Made by a program: the position numbers and the translations under genes | NCBI RefSeq assembly: GCF_003573695.1 | Contig: NC_039362.1 | Location: 11,290,489-11,354,488 of the forward strand | Direction of reading: 5' to 3' | Length of the DNA: 64,000 nt | DNA from: Papaver somniferum | Taxonomy: Eukaryota; Streptophyta; Magnoliopsida; Ranunculales; Papaveraceae | Notes under the pieces: model-generated | Databases searched by the model: none | What the model saw: only the letters and a program-made list of their open reading frames with translations | Told to the model about the DNA's origin: nothing | In this document: positions 33,776 to 46,430 of the stretch, one piece after another | Layout: each line of letters starts with the position of its first letter | How positions within the stretch are numbered: the first letter of the stretch is position 1

Positions 33776-36700
33776 TGTGAATGGGGAAAAACGATTTGCT
33801 GGTTTTTACGGAATTTAAGAGTCGACCGTGTGGAGACTCCTTGAACCGAGCGAAATGTTGAACCTCACACAGATGCACTGCAAGAAGGGAGTGCTTTAAG
33901 TTCGAGAGATCAATCTGTAAGACCCCGGCCTAAACCAAGAACAATGGTCGTTCGAGAGTCAATTCGGTCACAAGAGAGGATGGGTTGATCTGTAGGAGGG
34001 AAGCTGAGAAATGCATGAGATCAATGGTGGTCTGAGATTGTAGGTGTGTTTTGAATTCAACGTGAAAATGCTATGAATGATTGAATTTTGCTCAATTGAG
34101 AGTAATTTCTGTGAGTTCGTGTAGACGAAAGATTGTCTTTATGAAATTTGATGAAAAATTGCTCGTTTTGGCGAATGTTGTTCGATTGTTCGAAAAACCT
34201 CTGTCTTTTCAATCGGGATTCAGGGATATTTTATAATGCCGGAGTTGAAAACACCATGATCCCATGAAGTGTGACAGTTGATGGAATCATAGAGTGGGAA
34301 GTGGGGAAATCGTGTTAAAACCAATTACTCATCGTGCGGAGACTTGGTTAACTTTCCACCCACTATTTTGCTGACTCTTCCAACTGATTGCACGACTTGC
34401 TCACATTCTCATCGTAGGTGAACACATGTGTCGTAGACCGCCAGACCAAAACCCTAGTTAATATCCCCCCATGTGACAAGATTTAAATTTCGTGATTGTG
34501 GAGTCAGTTGCTGACTTTATGGGACGATGAGTCCATGTAGCGCTGAGTTGAACATGATTAGCAAATGTTTCGAAACTCATGAATTTAATGTGTCTGTTGA
34601 GACGAGGTATCATTATAACCTAAGACGAGCAAAATTGTGTTGCTAAATTGTTGAATATTGGTAATTGAACCAATAATCTTTGATTTGAGCAAATATTGCT
34701 AGTCTGAGCGAATATTGCTAATTGAATAAATATTGCTGGTTCGAGCGAATATTGCTAGTTCGAGCAGATATAGTTCTTTTGATGAAATTGTTGGTAGCTG
34801 GACCAAATAAAATATTAATTTAAGTTACTGACTGCTGGGTCGAGCAAAATAAATATGAATATCAATCATTGAATCAACATAAAATTATCAGAGTGTTCGA
34901 ATCTGCACAGAATCACGTTTCTGCAGAGCTCTGGATTCAAAATTCTAATTTTACCGAAATGATGATTTATCTCAAATGAACACGGGTCCGGATACATGGG
35001 ATGACGGGTTCACCATATAACGCCCAGATGCTCGAATGGGCAAAAAATACCAAAGTCTCTTGAGGACCAGTTGGTGAAAGAATGATTAAATGCTGGTTTA
35101 ATCATTTACTGAAATAATGCTCGTGTGAGCAACAAATCATAAAACCTGATGTAGAAAATATGAGGGGCCGACCAAGAGGTCATGAGACCGGCTCTTGATG
35201 GTCATGGGACCAGTAGATGGTCGTTTCTGCGAACTTCCAATTGTTTGGAAAGAGTTCGAACCTAATATGAGCGACTGAGCAAATTAGGTTAAAATCATTA
35301 AAACATGTGGGACCAGCTGTTTGCAAGCCTCAGGGTCACCCTTGGTCGGTCAAGGGGATGTGCCCGTATCACCATAGTGTCCGTGCTTCAGTCCTGAGAA
35401 TTTTGATATTTTCTGATGCACGTTTGAGCAACATTTGGAGAAAATATGCAAAATCCATGGTTTTGCTGAAACCGGCAAAAATACATGAGATGATGAAAAT
35501 AATAAATAAACAAGAAATCACAAGGTGTGGGACCGGGCATGGCTAGGGCATGGCCGGACGGATGACACGCGGTCCCACATGCTTTTCCCAGTTTTATGTG
35601 ATTTTATGTATTTTTTCTGATTAAAGGGAAATTCCATGAAACTGGAGAGTTTGGCGAAATTAGGGAACTTCCATGAGATGAGAAACATAAATTAAAATAT
35701 AAAATAGGGAATGGGAGTGTGGGATCGGCAATGGCCGTGGCATAGACGGCCGACAAATGGGCGCGGTCCCCAAGGCACTCTTCCCAATTTTATGTAATTT
35801 TGATGATTTTAGATAAATTTTCATAAAATAAAAGGGATTTGTTGAAAACCAAGATATTTTGTTGAAATCAGGGAGTTTTCATGAAATCAGGAAACCAAAC
35901 ACCAAATAATAATAAAATAATGGGTGTGTTGGACCGGCTAGGGCATGGCCGGCCGGCTAGAGCCCAGTCCCACAAGTTTTCCTAATTTTTTAATATTTTC
36001 CATGATTTTAGAGAAAATACATGAAATTGGTAATTTTAGGGAAAATTCATAAAATCAAGGAATTTTCATAATTTGAGAAGGAATAATAAAATAATGGGAC
36101 GTGAGGTATGCGACCGGCCACGGCCAAGGCATGACCGTCGGCCTGCGGTCCCGCGACACCTTTCCCTAATTTTATTTTTTTTTGATAAAATCATGTGATT
36201 TCGATAAAAATACATGAAATTAGGTAATTTTCATGATTTTAAGGAAAATTCATAAAATCAAGGAATTTTCATAATTTGGGAGAAATGATAAAATAATAGA
36301 GACGTGAGGTGTGGGATCGGCCACGGCCAAGGCATGGCCGGCTGGTGCTCGGTCCAGCGACACCTTTCCCTAGTTTTATTATATTTTGATAAAATCATGT
36401 GATTTAGATAATTTCTTTGAAATAAAGGAAATTTGCTCGAAGGAGAGGATTTTCATGAGATCGTGAAAATAGTAAAAATATGGTAAAATATAAAATTGGG
36501 AGCGGGACTAGTCACGGCATGACTGGTCGGCTGGTGAGCCTAGTCCCTGGCGCTTTTGTTTAATATTTTATTATTATTATTTTCCCTTCCTATTTTGCAT
36601 AGGTTCCTCGTTCGTTCGTATTTTTGAAATGCTCGTTCGTGCATTCAAAATGCTGGTCTGTGCATTATCTGCTAATTACACTTGCACCATTTTTGTCAGG

Positions 36701-37436
36701 GCTTATTCGATGCTCAGATGCCTATTCCGTTGAATATTTATTACTAACCTGTGGAATTCTGATGGGAAGAACCACATATTAAAGTAACGAAATATAATGA
36801 GGAACCTTAGAATATTGCTGAATATTCACGCGATTAATTTACGAATCGTAGAATATTGCTGGATATTCATACGATTTAAGATAATTAATTGCTGGCTCTA
36901 TACTAGAAGGGCTTCCTGTCTAGGAGCATTAATTATCTGAGGGTTGAGCAATATGAACTTGCTGGAGTGTCATATTCCTCTTGCATAGTCGGGGAAAATA
37001 TGGTTACATCCCGAAGACGTTGTCGCTCTATACTAGCAGACATGCTGTCTAGGAGCCGCCCAATCTTTCGATTCTATACATTATGAGATGTGTCGTGGCC
37101 TCAGCTGAGAGACTGCACATCTTCATCTTCTCCGAGAGACTTTCTCCATCAGAGGTGGCATGAACTTTAATGCACAGATACATGAGTCTCGATACTCATC
37201 TGATTGCCGGATCCGGAGTAAATACTGAAATTGCTCAGTATTCATGAGATGTGTCGTGGCCTTAGCTGAGAGACTACACATCTACACGTACTCTGAGAGA
37301 CAGCCTTCTCAGTCAGAGATTTATGACATGAGCTTTCATGCTTTAATGAGAGACATGAGTCTCAATACTCATCCGGTTGCCGAATATGGAGTATAGTTTT
37401 ACAATTCTACCCTTTGTCGAAAATCCACCATCTACA
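33776..37436 (-). mobile_element. C2: solo LTR of family C (3.66 kb)
   Basis: Left end tgtgaatgggg and right end ccaccatctaca are the reverse complement of C1's LTR ends. Flanks gatgg (33771-33775) and gaagg (37437-37441) form a 5-bp target duplication with one mismatch. The uninterrupted site is at 26164-26190 in B3's other LTR (cgaccgtcgaaggtcacc). With no internal region, this is a solo LTR from LTR-LTR recombination. It contains about six GC-rich blocks of the 165-205 bp repeat, gaatattgct-type 20-bp repeats (34680-34760), and no credible gene. Confidence 0.9.
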
Positions 37437-38236
37437 GAAGGTCACCAATCCAGCAAGTTTCCCAAGCTCGAATTGCCAGGCGACAATATGCTACATGTTT
37501 TCCAGAAAGACATTCGAGACATCAACACAAAATGGGGGATCCTCTTTGGGTATTGGTTTGGCGGTTTACGGCGTGCGGCGTACACTACGCCCGTCATAAG
37601 GAAGTGTCATAAGGATGGGGCGGTTAGTAAATATAGGGAGTTAATGGTGAAACGCTCTTTTATGGGACATCAATTCCATGCGTTAACGGTTTTATGGAAC
37701 ATCAATTCCATGCGTTAACGGTTTTGATGGAACATTGATTCCATGCGTTAACTATGGAACATCAATTCCATGTGTTAACTGTTACCACCTCCTCCCATTT
37801 ACTCACCCATTTTTTCCATTCCTTAATGAGACCGTAGTACGTTTCACTTCGACTTATATAAATAGGTCTTACCTATTTCTACCGAACAACAAGTTAAGTC
37901 AGGAATATACACCACTCAAAAAAACGTTGGCTAGCTTTCCATCTGTGAGCTTCCCACTTTATGATACAAGTCGTAACACAAATACTCTTCCAGAATCAAC
38001 TATTCTGGTCTCATCACTTTCCTTGCTTCCTTCCCCAAAACCAACCCATTCTCCTTCACTTTGTGACCGAAGTAAGTCTGGAACGGCCATTTCTTAGTTT
38101 AGGCCGGACTTGTACAGATTTATCTCTCGAATCTAAATTACTCCCTTGAAGTATATTGTTTTAGGTTTTAAATTCGTTTCTCACCCACACACCCGAAATT
38201 ACCGAAATCAGCAGAAACCATTTTCACCCACAAACA
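37437..38236 (+). repeat. B3 3' LTR, second part
   Basis: Continues the LTR from gaaggtcaccaatcc to cacaaaca at 38236, with the TATA box (tataaatagg) near 37857. It contains a short repeat of catcaattccatgcgttaac (37669-37780, four imperfect copies) also present in B3's 5' LTR (26406-26490). Confidence 0.85.
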
Positions 38237-39595
38237 CCTGGTTTTAGAAGAAGAAAACCAAAGGTTAATGGATATCGACTCTAGCGAGCGCACTAGTATC
38301 ACACAAGACGTGTGGGGATTAGTTTTGCCCATAGATAAATGTCTCATATATATAGCCTTTCAAATCAGGGTTTATCCTTGCTCATAAAGCAACACTATCC
38401 ACCGTTAGATGAAAACTGATTTAGATTCAAGCTAATATATCTCAACCGTTAGATCGAAATCTTAGCTTGTCATACACAAATGAACTGCACGAATCTAGGT
38501 TTGTTAACCATACCCGATCGTGTGCATTGTTGGTTCAATAACAGTCAACCAAAAGGTTAGCCATTTGATCATTTCATATGAACCATATTCTTCTTCACCA
38601 TAACTAGTTCAATTGACTCAATATGAACTAGTTAGAGAGTTGTTCAATTGCTATGAAATCTTATGTAAATACACAAGACACAATTGAAACAAATATGATT
38701 CGATTCAATTGAATCGGCTCATGAACTATAGCCACGGTTTGCATAAAGCATTCCTTAGTAATTTAAGTTTCATGTTCAGAGCACATCTTTAGATCATAAC
38801 CACTTAAGGTCACAAACAAGTTCACGGACTTAAGATAACCAATAGATTTTTCCAAACTCAGTAGAAAATCTCGGCAAGGAGACTTCTGCAAGTTCGCGGA
38901 CTGAATTCGCGGACTAAACACGCAAACGAGTTTTTGGAAATCCCAGCAGAAATTCTCGGTAAGAGAACTCCCGTCAGTTCGCGGACTTGGCTACTTAGCC
39001 AAATTCCAGCATGGGACTTATGCACATATGTGTTTTCACAACATACTTATGTCCACTATGGTTATGTAATCTAAACTCTCATTCCAATCATTGAAACATT
39101 CTTAACGGACGTTATATAGTTGTTACACTATTTCTCGTCAAAGCAATTTTCAAGATGATTGAAACGTATCATGACTTTCTTCACTAGGTAAAGAAAAACA
39201 TGATCGAAGCGAAACGCTTACCAACACATATTTCGAGATATAGATAGGCGAGATATACTCGGCTCGAAATATCAAATGTGTATGATCTAGTCTATATATA
39301 TAGCATACGACTTTTGTCTCAAGATGTAGGAGATAAAATAGATAGACTTTTGAGTGATAGATAAGTTCAAGTGTTCACATACCTTTTTGTCGAGAAGTTC
39401 CACTGGTTTCTTGAGTAGATCTTTTGCTTGTCTGATGAATCGCCATGAAGTCCTTGAGCTCAACTATACTTACTATCCCAGTCCGAGACTTAGCTAAATA
39501 GACTAGAAATCAAGACTTATAGTTTTGATCACTAACACTGACAAATATGCTTGAGATAGCAACACATGCGAGTTTGACCAAGGAATGCTCTAACA
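38237..39595 (-). repeat. S4 3' LTR, proximal piece
   Basis: Resumes S4's LTR after B3 (cctggttttagaagaag, compare 44530) and ends at the LTR tip 39595. It carries gttcgcggact repeats near 38890-38990 and the minus-strand TATA near 38350. Confidence 0.85.
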
Positions 39596-40255
39596 AGCTC
39601 CCCCTTTGTCAATTTTAGTGACAAAACTATCAATACATATGGGATACAAAAAATATAATGAAACTATAGTAGCTCATATTCCACATGCCTAATCTTCAAC
39701 GTTCCTTGAAATCTTCGTCCTTCCAAGTACTCCAATGATTCCAAAGGTTGTAAGTTTAGTATCATCGTTTTTGAAGATCCGTAGCTATAACAATGAGAAA
39801 ACATAATTCTTGATCATTGTTATACAGTGTCATTGTATTATTAAAAATGTCAAAGTCCAATTGTATCACAACTTTAACAATAATACTATAGTGATATGCA
39901 TCACTCCCCTTTAGTCAATACTCCATCTTTACCATGGAAACCATTCCCCCTTACACAGTGATCCGAAAACCATATGGATATGTAGTGTGACCTACATTAA
40001 TTCTCCCCCTTTTTGTCAAAAAAATTGCCAAAGGTACAAGAATGGGATCATAATGAAGTTTCCACAAGAGACATTTCATGACTAAACGAGAAGACGCACA
40101 TCATCTTAATTTAGATGCAATCATATATCCGAAGATAACAACATTCATCAAGGAGTTTAAAGATACAAGATAACCCCTCTAAAATTCCACAACCGCACTC
40201 CCCGCAAGATATTACCATTAAGCACAAGTTCAAAAGAACTCTCCCCCATTTGATG
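39596..40255 (-). promoter_or_regulatory. S4 polypurine-tract cluster
   Basis: Minus-strand purine runs lie next to the LTR (39596-39610), near 39905, 39945, 40004-40017 (gacaaaaagggggagaa) and 40240-40250. Number and spacing match S1 (3601-4255). Confidence 0.8.
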
Positions 40256-40447
40256 TTATTCCCAAGGGAACAACAAGAGCGACCTTAATTTCGAAAAGAA
40301 AAGAAGGATTTTTATTGGACACCAAAACCATTAAGAATGATTCTTATATCCAAAACTCAATCAAATTAATCACAAGTAAACCCATGATTAATTTAATCGG
40401 AATACGAAACTAAATCAAACCACAAAAGTGATCAATTTAATTGATTG

Positions 40448-40990
40448 TGCTCAACATAAGTAAACTTATGGAGCTATGACTAAACCAATCAAATGGATAT
40501 GACTAATTTAACCGTTCAAATACTCAACATAAGGAAAACCTTACGGAATATACGACTACATTAACCAATCGAACATGATTAGTAGTCGTTCATATACTCA
40601 ACACAAGAACTTGTGGAATATATGAAATCTCAACTAGATTGATTACAAGAGAACCTATAATTGATCTAATTGGTAATCAAACAACCAAACTAATCACCAA
40701 AGTAATCAATTTAATTATTTTGGGCTCAACATAAGAGAAATTATGGAACCCCGACTAAGTTTATCATGGAACATGACAACCTTAACCGTACATGTACTCA
40801 ACATAAGAAGGAAAACTTATGGAGTACAAACTAAATAACCATGCAAGATGATTAATTTATTTCCAAATGCTCAACATAACTTATCTTATGGAACAACCAA
40901 CCAAGCTAATCAAATAATCCACTTAGTGGTATCGTGATCAATACATGATATATTACGGAGCCTTCACGGTAATACATAATGAAATGGATC
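40448..40990 (-). repeat. Array of about 70-bp hairpin repeats (S4)
   Basis: Palindromic cores: cataagtaaacttatg (40455-40470), cataaggaaaaccttacg (40528-40545), cacaagaacttgtg (40602-40615), cataagagaaattatg (40730-40745), cataagaaggaaaacttatg (40802-40821), cataacttatcttatg (40875-40890), plus a weak one near 40950. Each is preceded, on this strand, by tgctcaa. Compared with S1, CATGAG/CTTGTG has become CACAAG/CTTGTG and TGTAAGT/ACTTATG has become CATAAGT/ACTTATG: wobble pairs changed to true pairs. The vacant slot is at the same place. Confidence 0.75.
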
Positions 40991-41464
40991 AATGAAGATC
41001 AATACCGTGGATAACATACAAGGATCTATTCTATTTTCCATCATTATATGCATAACAATATAATAGACTTTATCCTTGTTCACAAAAGATTTTAACCTAT
41101 CTTCCATCAACGAATTGACAATATAGGCTTAACTTTTGTATTTGTCAAAAGTCCATTCATCCTTAAATCAATACATACATACCGATCATGAACGACTTTA
41201 CTTTTGACAATAATTTCATGGACGTAAACACCAAAATCCCATAACAAGTTGCAATATAACAAACCAATGATTAAATATTGCAAACCATCATCTTTTTCAA
41301 ATATTTTTTAAAAAATAAAAACCAATAAATCTAAAAAAACAAAATATGAAAATAATAGCTATGTGTAATCACAATCATTGCTATCCAAAGGCAATAGTTA
41401 TTCTTCCAACTAATCCAAAAAGAAGACATCTAGGCATAAAAAATAGAACCAAGACCTACGAACT
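40991..41464 (-). other. S4 internal spacer
   Basis: AT-rich noncoding sequence, similar in reverse complement to S1 at about 2490-2960. No gene seen. Confidence 0.5.
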
Positions 41465-41725
41465 CTAAACCTTGTCTGCAACTAGGGATTGAACATGAAC
41501 GAGCTCCTTAGTTTCCTTCCTTAGTTCTCCTTTTAGAAATTCAAGGTTCCGGGTTGCGGTATGGAGTTGCTCTCGTACAACTTCAAGATCTCTAAGAAGA
41601 TTTCCTACCAATTGTGAAGAAATTAGAACTGATAATTTGTCTTCATTTTCATGATCAAGAGCATGAAAGAAAGAGATACTAATAGGACATAACTCAACAT
41701 CATCAAACTTGTTGCTTCCTTCCAT
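41465..41725 (-). CDS. S4 small coiled-coil protein in envelope-like position
   Basis: 87 codons on the minus strand, starting MEGSNKFDDVELCP and ending VQSLVADKV. Residues 35-80 form a clear heptad pattern (LLRDLEVVREQLHTATRNL). It has the same relative place as S1's 2061-2490 frame, between the gag-like region and the hairpin array. It could be complete or the remnant of a longer frame. The function is unknown. Confidence 0.45.
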   Translation of the reverse strand: MEGSNKFDDVELCPISISFFHALDHENEDKLSVLISSQLVGNLLRDLEVVREQLHTATRNLEFLKGELRKETKELVHVQSLVADKV

Positions 41726-42093
41726 TGTGCACCAAAAAGAAAGCTTTAGAAAGACCTTTTATTCTTCTGGAACACTATATATATGGTATTCCATTAAAAC
41801 CCTAACTAACTTGACGTTCGTGGGGGTTGGTGCGTGAACATAGAGAACAGGGCCCATGCCAAGTCAAGGAAGCCCAAATGGCGCGAACATAAAGATGTTG
41901 AGGAGCAACCAAAAAAGAAACCCTTTTTTTTAAAAAAACAAAAAAAAACAAAAACAAAGCACAATATGATCCTGACACCAGTCTCAAGATAAAAAGTCCT
42001 GAGACTCATGAGACTGCCTTTTTATTATATTAAAAAGAGATGCAAAATGAACTTGTCAGGGTGTAATAAGATGAGCATCTTGCTCATCAGTAT
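41726..42093 (-). other. S4 internal spacer with A/T runs
   Basis: Contains T/A homopolymer-rich sequence (41925-41960) and no supported gene. Confidence 0.4.
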
Positions 42094-43437
42094 TCACTTC
42101 TTTTTTTCCTTCTCAACAGTATTTATCAAACTACTGGGTTTAGTTGAAGAAGCAATATCAATAGAAGGTTTAGGAATACCTGGATTAACTGCATTCCATG
42201 TTTTCTTGATGTTCCGTCTGAGTCTGTTTATGCTGGTATTTAAATCAGACACTCGATTGTTGACATGTAGGAAGTCTGTTTTAGAAGTCATAGATTTACA
42301 ACCTTGTTTGTCGAGAATAAAGGAACAAAATTTCTCTTTCTTTCTCCTGTGCCTTTTTCTCTTTAAATGATCAGTCACACTTTTGTCACTCCTCCTTCTG
42401 CTGTTGTAGACACTTTTCATTTTGAATGCCCAGGTATCACATGACTTATCATTGTATAACCCTTGAGGATAGAAGATGCCTCTTGCTCCAACAATGTGTG
42501 ATACCGGTTTAACAACTTCTTTAGCCATCAATGTAAGAATGTTATGAAGTTTTTCATTCCGCAAACGTAGACGGCATTTCCGCTCAGGATATCCTTTGTT
42601 TCCGCAGTAATAGCAATTAAAGGATTTTCATATTATTATGAAAATGGATTTTGAAGGAGAATAGTCTTTACCTTTAGATACATTACTTGCTGCAAGTGGA
42701 TTCTCACATGAGGAATTTTCAATAGCTTTAAAAATATTGATCTTACTAGTTTTTGGAGCTTCTATTCCTTTATAGCCCAGACCACGTGTATCACGATATT
42801 CTTTACATGCTCCAATCATAGAAGACAATTTTGTAGAGCTAGAATTGAACCTTCTTAGATTCTCTTCCAGTGATTTTACTTTATCACGAGCTGCTGCAAG
42901 ATCAGTTTCCAAGGATTTTTCTTTGACATGGATACTGAATTCTTTGTCATTAAAACATTTTTCTTGAGAGTCACACCTTTCCTCAGCATCTGCAAGTTTT
43001 TCTTTCAACAAAAAAAGGTTTAGGAGAAGATTATCACATTCAGACTTTTGTGTGTGTAAATCTTCATCACAATCTTTAGCGATAGATTTTAAGAGTTTGT
43101 ACCCACAATCATATCCTTTAAAGAGTTTTCTCAACTTTCTGTTTTCTTGACAAAGAGGATCCATGTATTTGCTCAAGCAAGCCGTTGACTTCGTCTCTTT
43201 CAAAGCACGATTAAACAACTTGATATACTGAGCAACTTCCTCATCAATACTTTGTCCTTCTTCTGAATCACTATCATCGGAGAGCTCATCCAATTGTTCA
43301 TCAAGATATTTTTCCCAATCGAATGAAGATCCAGACCCAGGACAAGAGACAGAGGATTTCTTGGAGATTTCAGGACTTTGAAATATACCAGAGTGACTCC
43401 TAACTGATGTTGCTTCATTAGAGACTTTATGGTCCAT
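42094..43437 (-). pseudogene. S4 gag-like frame with degenerate zinc knuckle
   Basis: One frame throughout, broken by a stop at 42628-42630. The first part (269 aa, start MDHKVSNEATSV at 43437) has an acidic segment (ELSDDSDSEEGQSIDEEV, residues about 50-70) and a long coiled coil (about 130-215). After the stop, in the same frame, it reads NCYYCGNKGYPERKCRLRLR: a gag CCHC knuckle (C-x2-C-x4-H-x4-C) with Tyr in place of His. A basic tail follows (KRKRHRRKKEK). This fits the C-terminal half of a gag protein retained without pol. It starts with MDHK like S1, just after the primer site. Confidence 0.6.
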
Positions 43438-43489
43438 ATAGTCAGATCGCTACAAACACATACTTATAAGGTATTAAACGTGTTTGCCT

Positions 43490-43501
43490 GCTCTGATACC
43501 A
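43490..43501 (-). other. S4 primer-binding site
   Basis: The minus strand reads TGGTATCAGAGC exactly, two bases from the LTR end at 43504. Confidence 0.9.
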
Positions 43502-43503
43502 AT

Positions 43504-45898
43504 TGAAAAAGCGGGGGTCTAACAACACCACCTAATATTTCGCTCAACAATATGTATGGACTAACTCCGGAATACTTCGCTAGAGAATCAACTAGACAGT
43601 CAGGCTCAATCTATATAAAAGTATCTCAAGGAGTTAATATCTCTCTCTTGGTTTGATCATTACTCAAGCTAAGTCAATAGCGAATTTTTATCAAACACAA
43701 GGAATAACTTGGATGGTACCAAAGACCAATATCCAAGGATCAATCAATATCAATCAACAACCGTTAGGTTGGACTATCCAATTGATTGATCTAACGCACA
43801 ACCTGTATTATTTCTATTATATTAACAAAATATAATGCGGAAAGGAAATAACACAGACCCCAGAATTTTGTTAACGAGGAAACCGAAAATGCAGAAAAAC
43901 CCCGGGACCTAGTCCAGATTGAATACACACTGTATTAAGCCGCTACAGACTCTAGCCTATTCCAAGCTAACTTCGGACTGGACTATAGTTGAACCCCAAT
44001 CAGTTTCCCACTGATCCAAGGTACACTTTCACCCATACTCCTCTGATCCCAGCAAGATACTACGCACTTGAATCCCTTAGCTGATCTCACCCACAACTAA
44101 GAGTTCCTACGATCCAAAATCACAGGATTTAACAATAAACAAATCTGTCTCACACAGAAAAGTCTATCAAAGGATTAATATACCTCCCACAGAAAAACCA
44201 TAAAGTTTTGTTTCGTCTTTTGATATATAATCAAGGTGAACAGAAACCAATGATAATCCGGTCTTATATTCCCGAAGAACAACCTAGATTAATCAATCAC
44301 CTCACAACAATCTTAATCGTATGGTAGCGAAACAAGATATCATGGAATCACAAACGATGAGACAAAGATGTTTGTGAGTACTTTTTATATCTTGCCTATC
44401 AGAGAACTCTCACGATCTCAAGATAATCAATATGATTGTACTAGTACGATATAAGATGCAAGATCAGATCACACAACTACTATAAAAGTAGTATCGGCCT
44501 GGCTTCACAATCCCAATGAAGTCTTTAAGTCGTTAACCTGGTTATAGAAGAATAAAACCAAAGGTTAATAGAGATCGAATCTAGCGAGCGCACTAGTATC
44601 ACACAAGACGTGTGGTGATTATTTTTTCCCATTGCTAGATGTCTCCTATATATAGCCTTTCAAATCAGGGTCTCGCCTTGCTCACAAAGCAAACGATATC
44701 CACCATTAGATGAAAACCTGATTTAGATTCAAGCTAATATATCTCAACCATTAGATCGAAATATTAGCTTGTCATACACAAATGAACTGCACAAATCTAG
44801 GTTTGTTAGCCGTACCCGATCATGTGCATTGTTGGTTCAATAACAGTCAACCAAAAGGTTGGCCATTTGATCATTTTATACTAACCATATTCTTATTCAC
44901 CATAACTAGTTCAATTGACTCAATATGAACTAGTTAGAGAGTTGTTCAATTTCTATGAGATCTTATGTAACTACACAAGACACAATTAAACAAAGATGAT
45001 TCGATTCGATTGAATCGGCTCATGAACATTATAGCCACGGTTTGCATAAAGCATTCCTTAGTAATTTAAGTTTCATGTTCAGAGCACATCTTTAGATCAT
45101 AACCATTTAAGCTCACAAACAAGTTCGCGGACTTAAGATAGCCAATAGAGTTTTCCAAACTCAGCAGAAAATCTCGGCAAGGAGACTTCCGCCAGTTCGC
45201 TGACTGAGTTCGTGGACTAAACACGCAAACGAGTTTTTGGAAATCCCAGCAGAAATTCTCGGTAAGAGAACTCCCGTCAGTTCGCGGACTTGGCTACTTA
45301 GCCAAATTCCAGCATGGGACTTATGCACATATGTGTTTCCACAACATACTTATGTCCACTATGGTTATGTAATCTAATCTCATTCCAATCATTGAAACAT
45401 TCTTAGAGGACGTTATATAGTTGTTACACTATTTCTCGTCAAAGCAATTTTCAAGATGATTGAAACGTATCATGACTTTCGTCACTAGGTAAAGAAAAAC
45501 ATGATCGAAGCGAAACGCTTACCAACACATATTTAGAGATATAGATAGGCGAGATATACTCAGCTCGAAATATCAAATGTGTATGATCTAGTCTATATAT
45601 ATATAGCATACGATTTTTGTCTCAAGAAGTAGGAGATAGAATAGATAGACTTCTGAGTGATAGATAAGTTCAAGTCTTCACATACCATTTTGTCGAGATG
45701 TTCCACCGGTTTCTTGAGTAGATATTCTGCTTGTCTGATGAATCGCCATGAAGTCCTTGAGCTCAACTACACTTACTATCCCAGTCCGAGACTTAGCTAA
45801 ATAGACTAGAAATCAAGACTTATAGTTTTGATCACTAACATTGACAAACATGCTTGAGATAGCAACTCATGCGAGTTTGACCGAGCAATACTCTAACA
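43504..45898 (-). repeat. S4 5' LTR
   Basis: 2395 bp, complete. The conserved ggactaggtcccgggg block lies near 43870-43920, the TATA at 44645-44655 (minus), gttcgcggact repeats near 45195-45290, and the tip at 45898 (ctctaaca). It is close to the 3' LTR pieces and to S1's LTR. Confidence 0.88.
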
Positions 45899-46430
45899 AA
45901 AAGAAAATAAGGATTTCCTTGGACATTAACAAGTTACATGAAACATGAATTTGTATCCAAAACTCAATTAAATTAACCACAAGAGAACCAATGATTAATT
46001 TAATCGGAAATGCTCAACATAAAAGAACTTACGGAGCCTCACAATACTTTCACATAGAAGTGGATCAGGGAAAGACCACTGCGGAATATTCAAAGATTCA
46101 TTCTATTTTTCATCAATATTTGCATAGACATATAATAGACTTAATCTTTGCAATCAAAAGTTCATCCTATCTTCATCAATATTTGCATAATGACACAATA
46201 TGCTTAACTTTTGAAAAATATGGGACAATCATAGTTCATGGATGCAAACACACATATCCGATTACAATATTTGCAATATATAAAATCAATAAAGAATAAT
46301 ACTGCAAAATCATCTTCCAAATAAACTTTAGAATTTAAATAAATAAATCTAAAACATTGCAAGATAAAAACCGTTGGCAATAGCTATGTGTGCTCACAAT
46401 ATTTGCTATTCCAAACCCTACTTATTCTTC
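45899..46430 (-). other. S3 internal region, continued
   Basis: Resumes S3 after S4 (aaaagaaaataaggatttccttgg). It contains one hairpin-type repeat (gctcaacataaaagaacttacgg, near 46013) and sequence resembling S4 41340-41410 (tagctatgtgtgctcacaat). The 102-aa plus-strand frame at 45991-46299 is antisense to S3 and has no known similarity. B2 interrupts S3 at 46430 (tcttc). Confidence 0.6.

Larger units (their letters stand above)
24991..38236 (+). mobile_element. B3: gypsy-like element, 5' LTR truncated, inserted in S4
   Basis: 5' LTR remnant to 26944, primer site, 4.19-kb internal region, 3' LTR 31131-38236 interrupted by solo LTR C2. Both internal ends match B2's (26965-27440 with 60910-61397; 31020-31130 with 56790-56920), but the core does not. 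No gag or pol is visible. The right flank is cctgg; the left copy was lost with the 5' LTR start. Confidence 0.75.
24472..45898 (-). mobile_element. S4: non-autonomous Sirevirus-like element, split by B3
   Basis: 3' LTR 24472-24990 plus 38237-39595, internal region 39596-43503, 5' LTR 43504-45898. Flanks acaag (24467-24471) and aaaag (45899-45903) form a 5-bp target duplication with one mismatch, and the joined flanks read as continuous S3 sequence (cf. S4's own copy near 40270-40310). No pol is present. The internal layout (MDHK gag-like frame, coiled-coil frame, hairpin array, polypurine cluster) matches S1. Confidence 0.8.

Noticed and set aside
31146..33818. About twenty frames of 60-120 codons on both strands
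   Set aside because: Same cause in B3's 3' LTR.
42008..42370. Plus-strand frame of 120 codons with hydrophobic stretch
   Set aside because: Shadow of S4's basic gag-like tail (Lys/Arg codons read as Phe/Leu).
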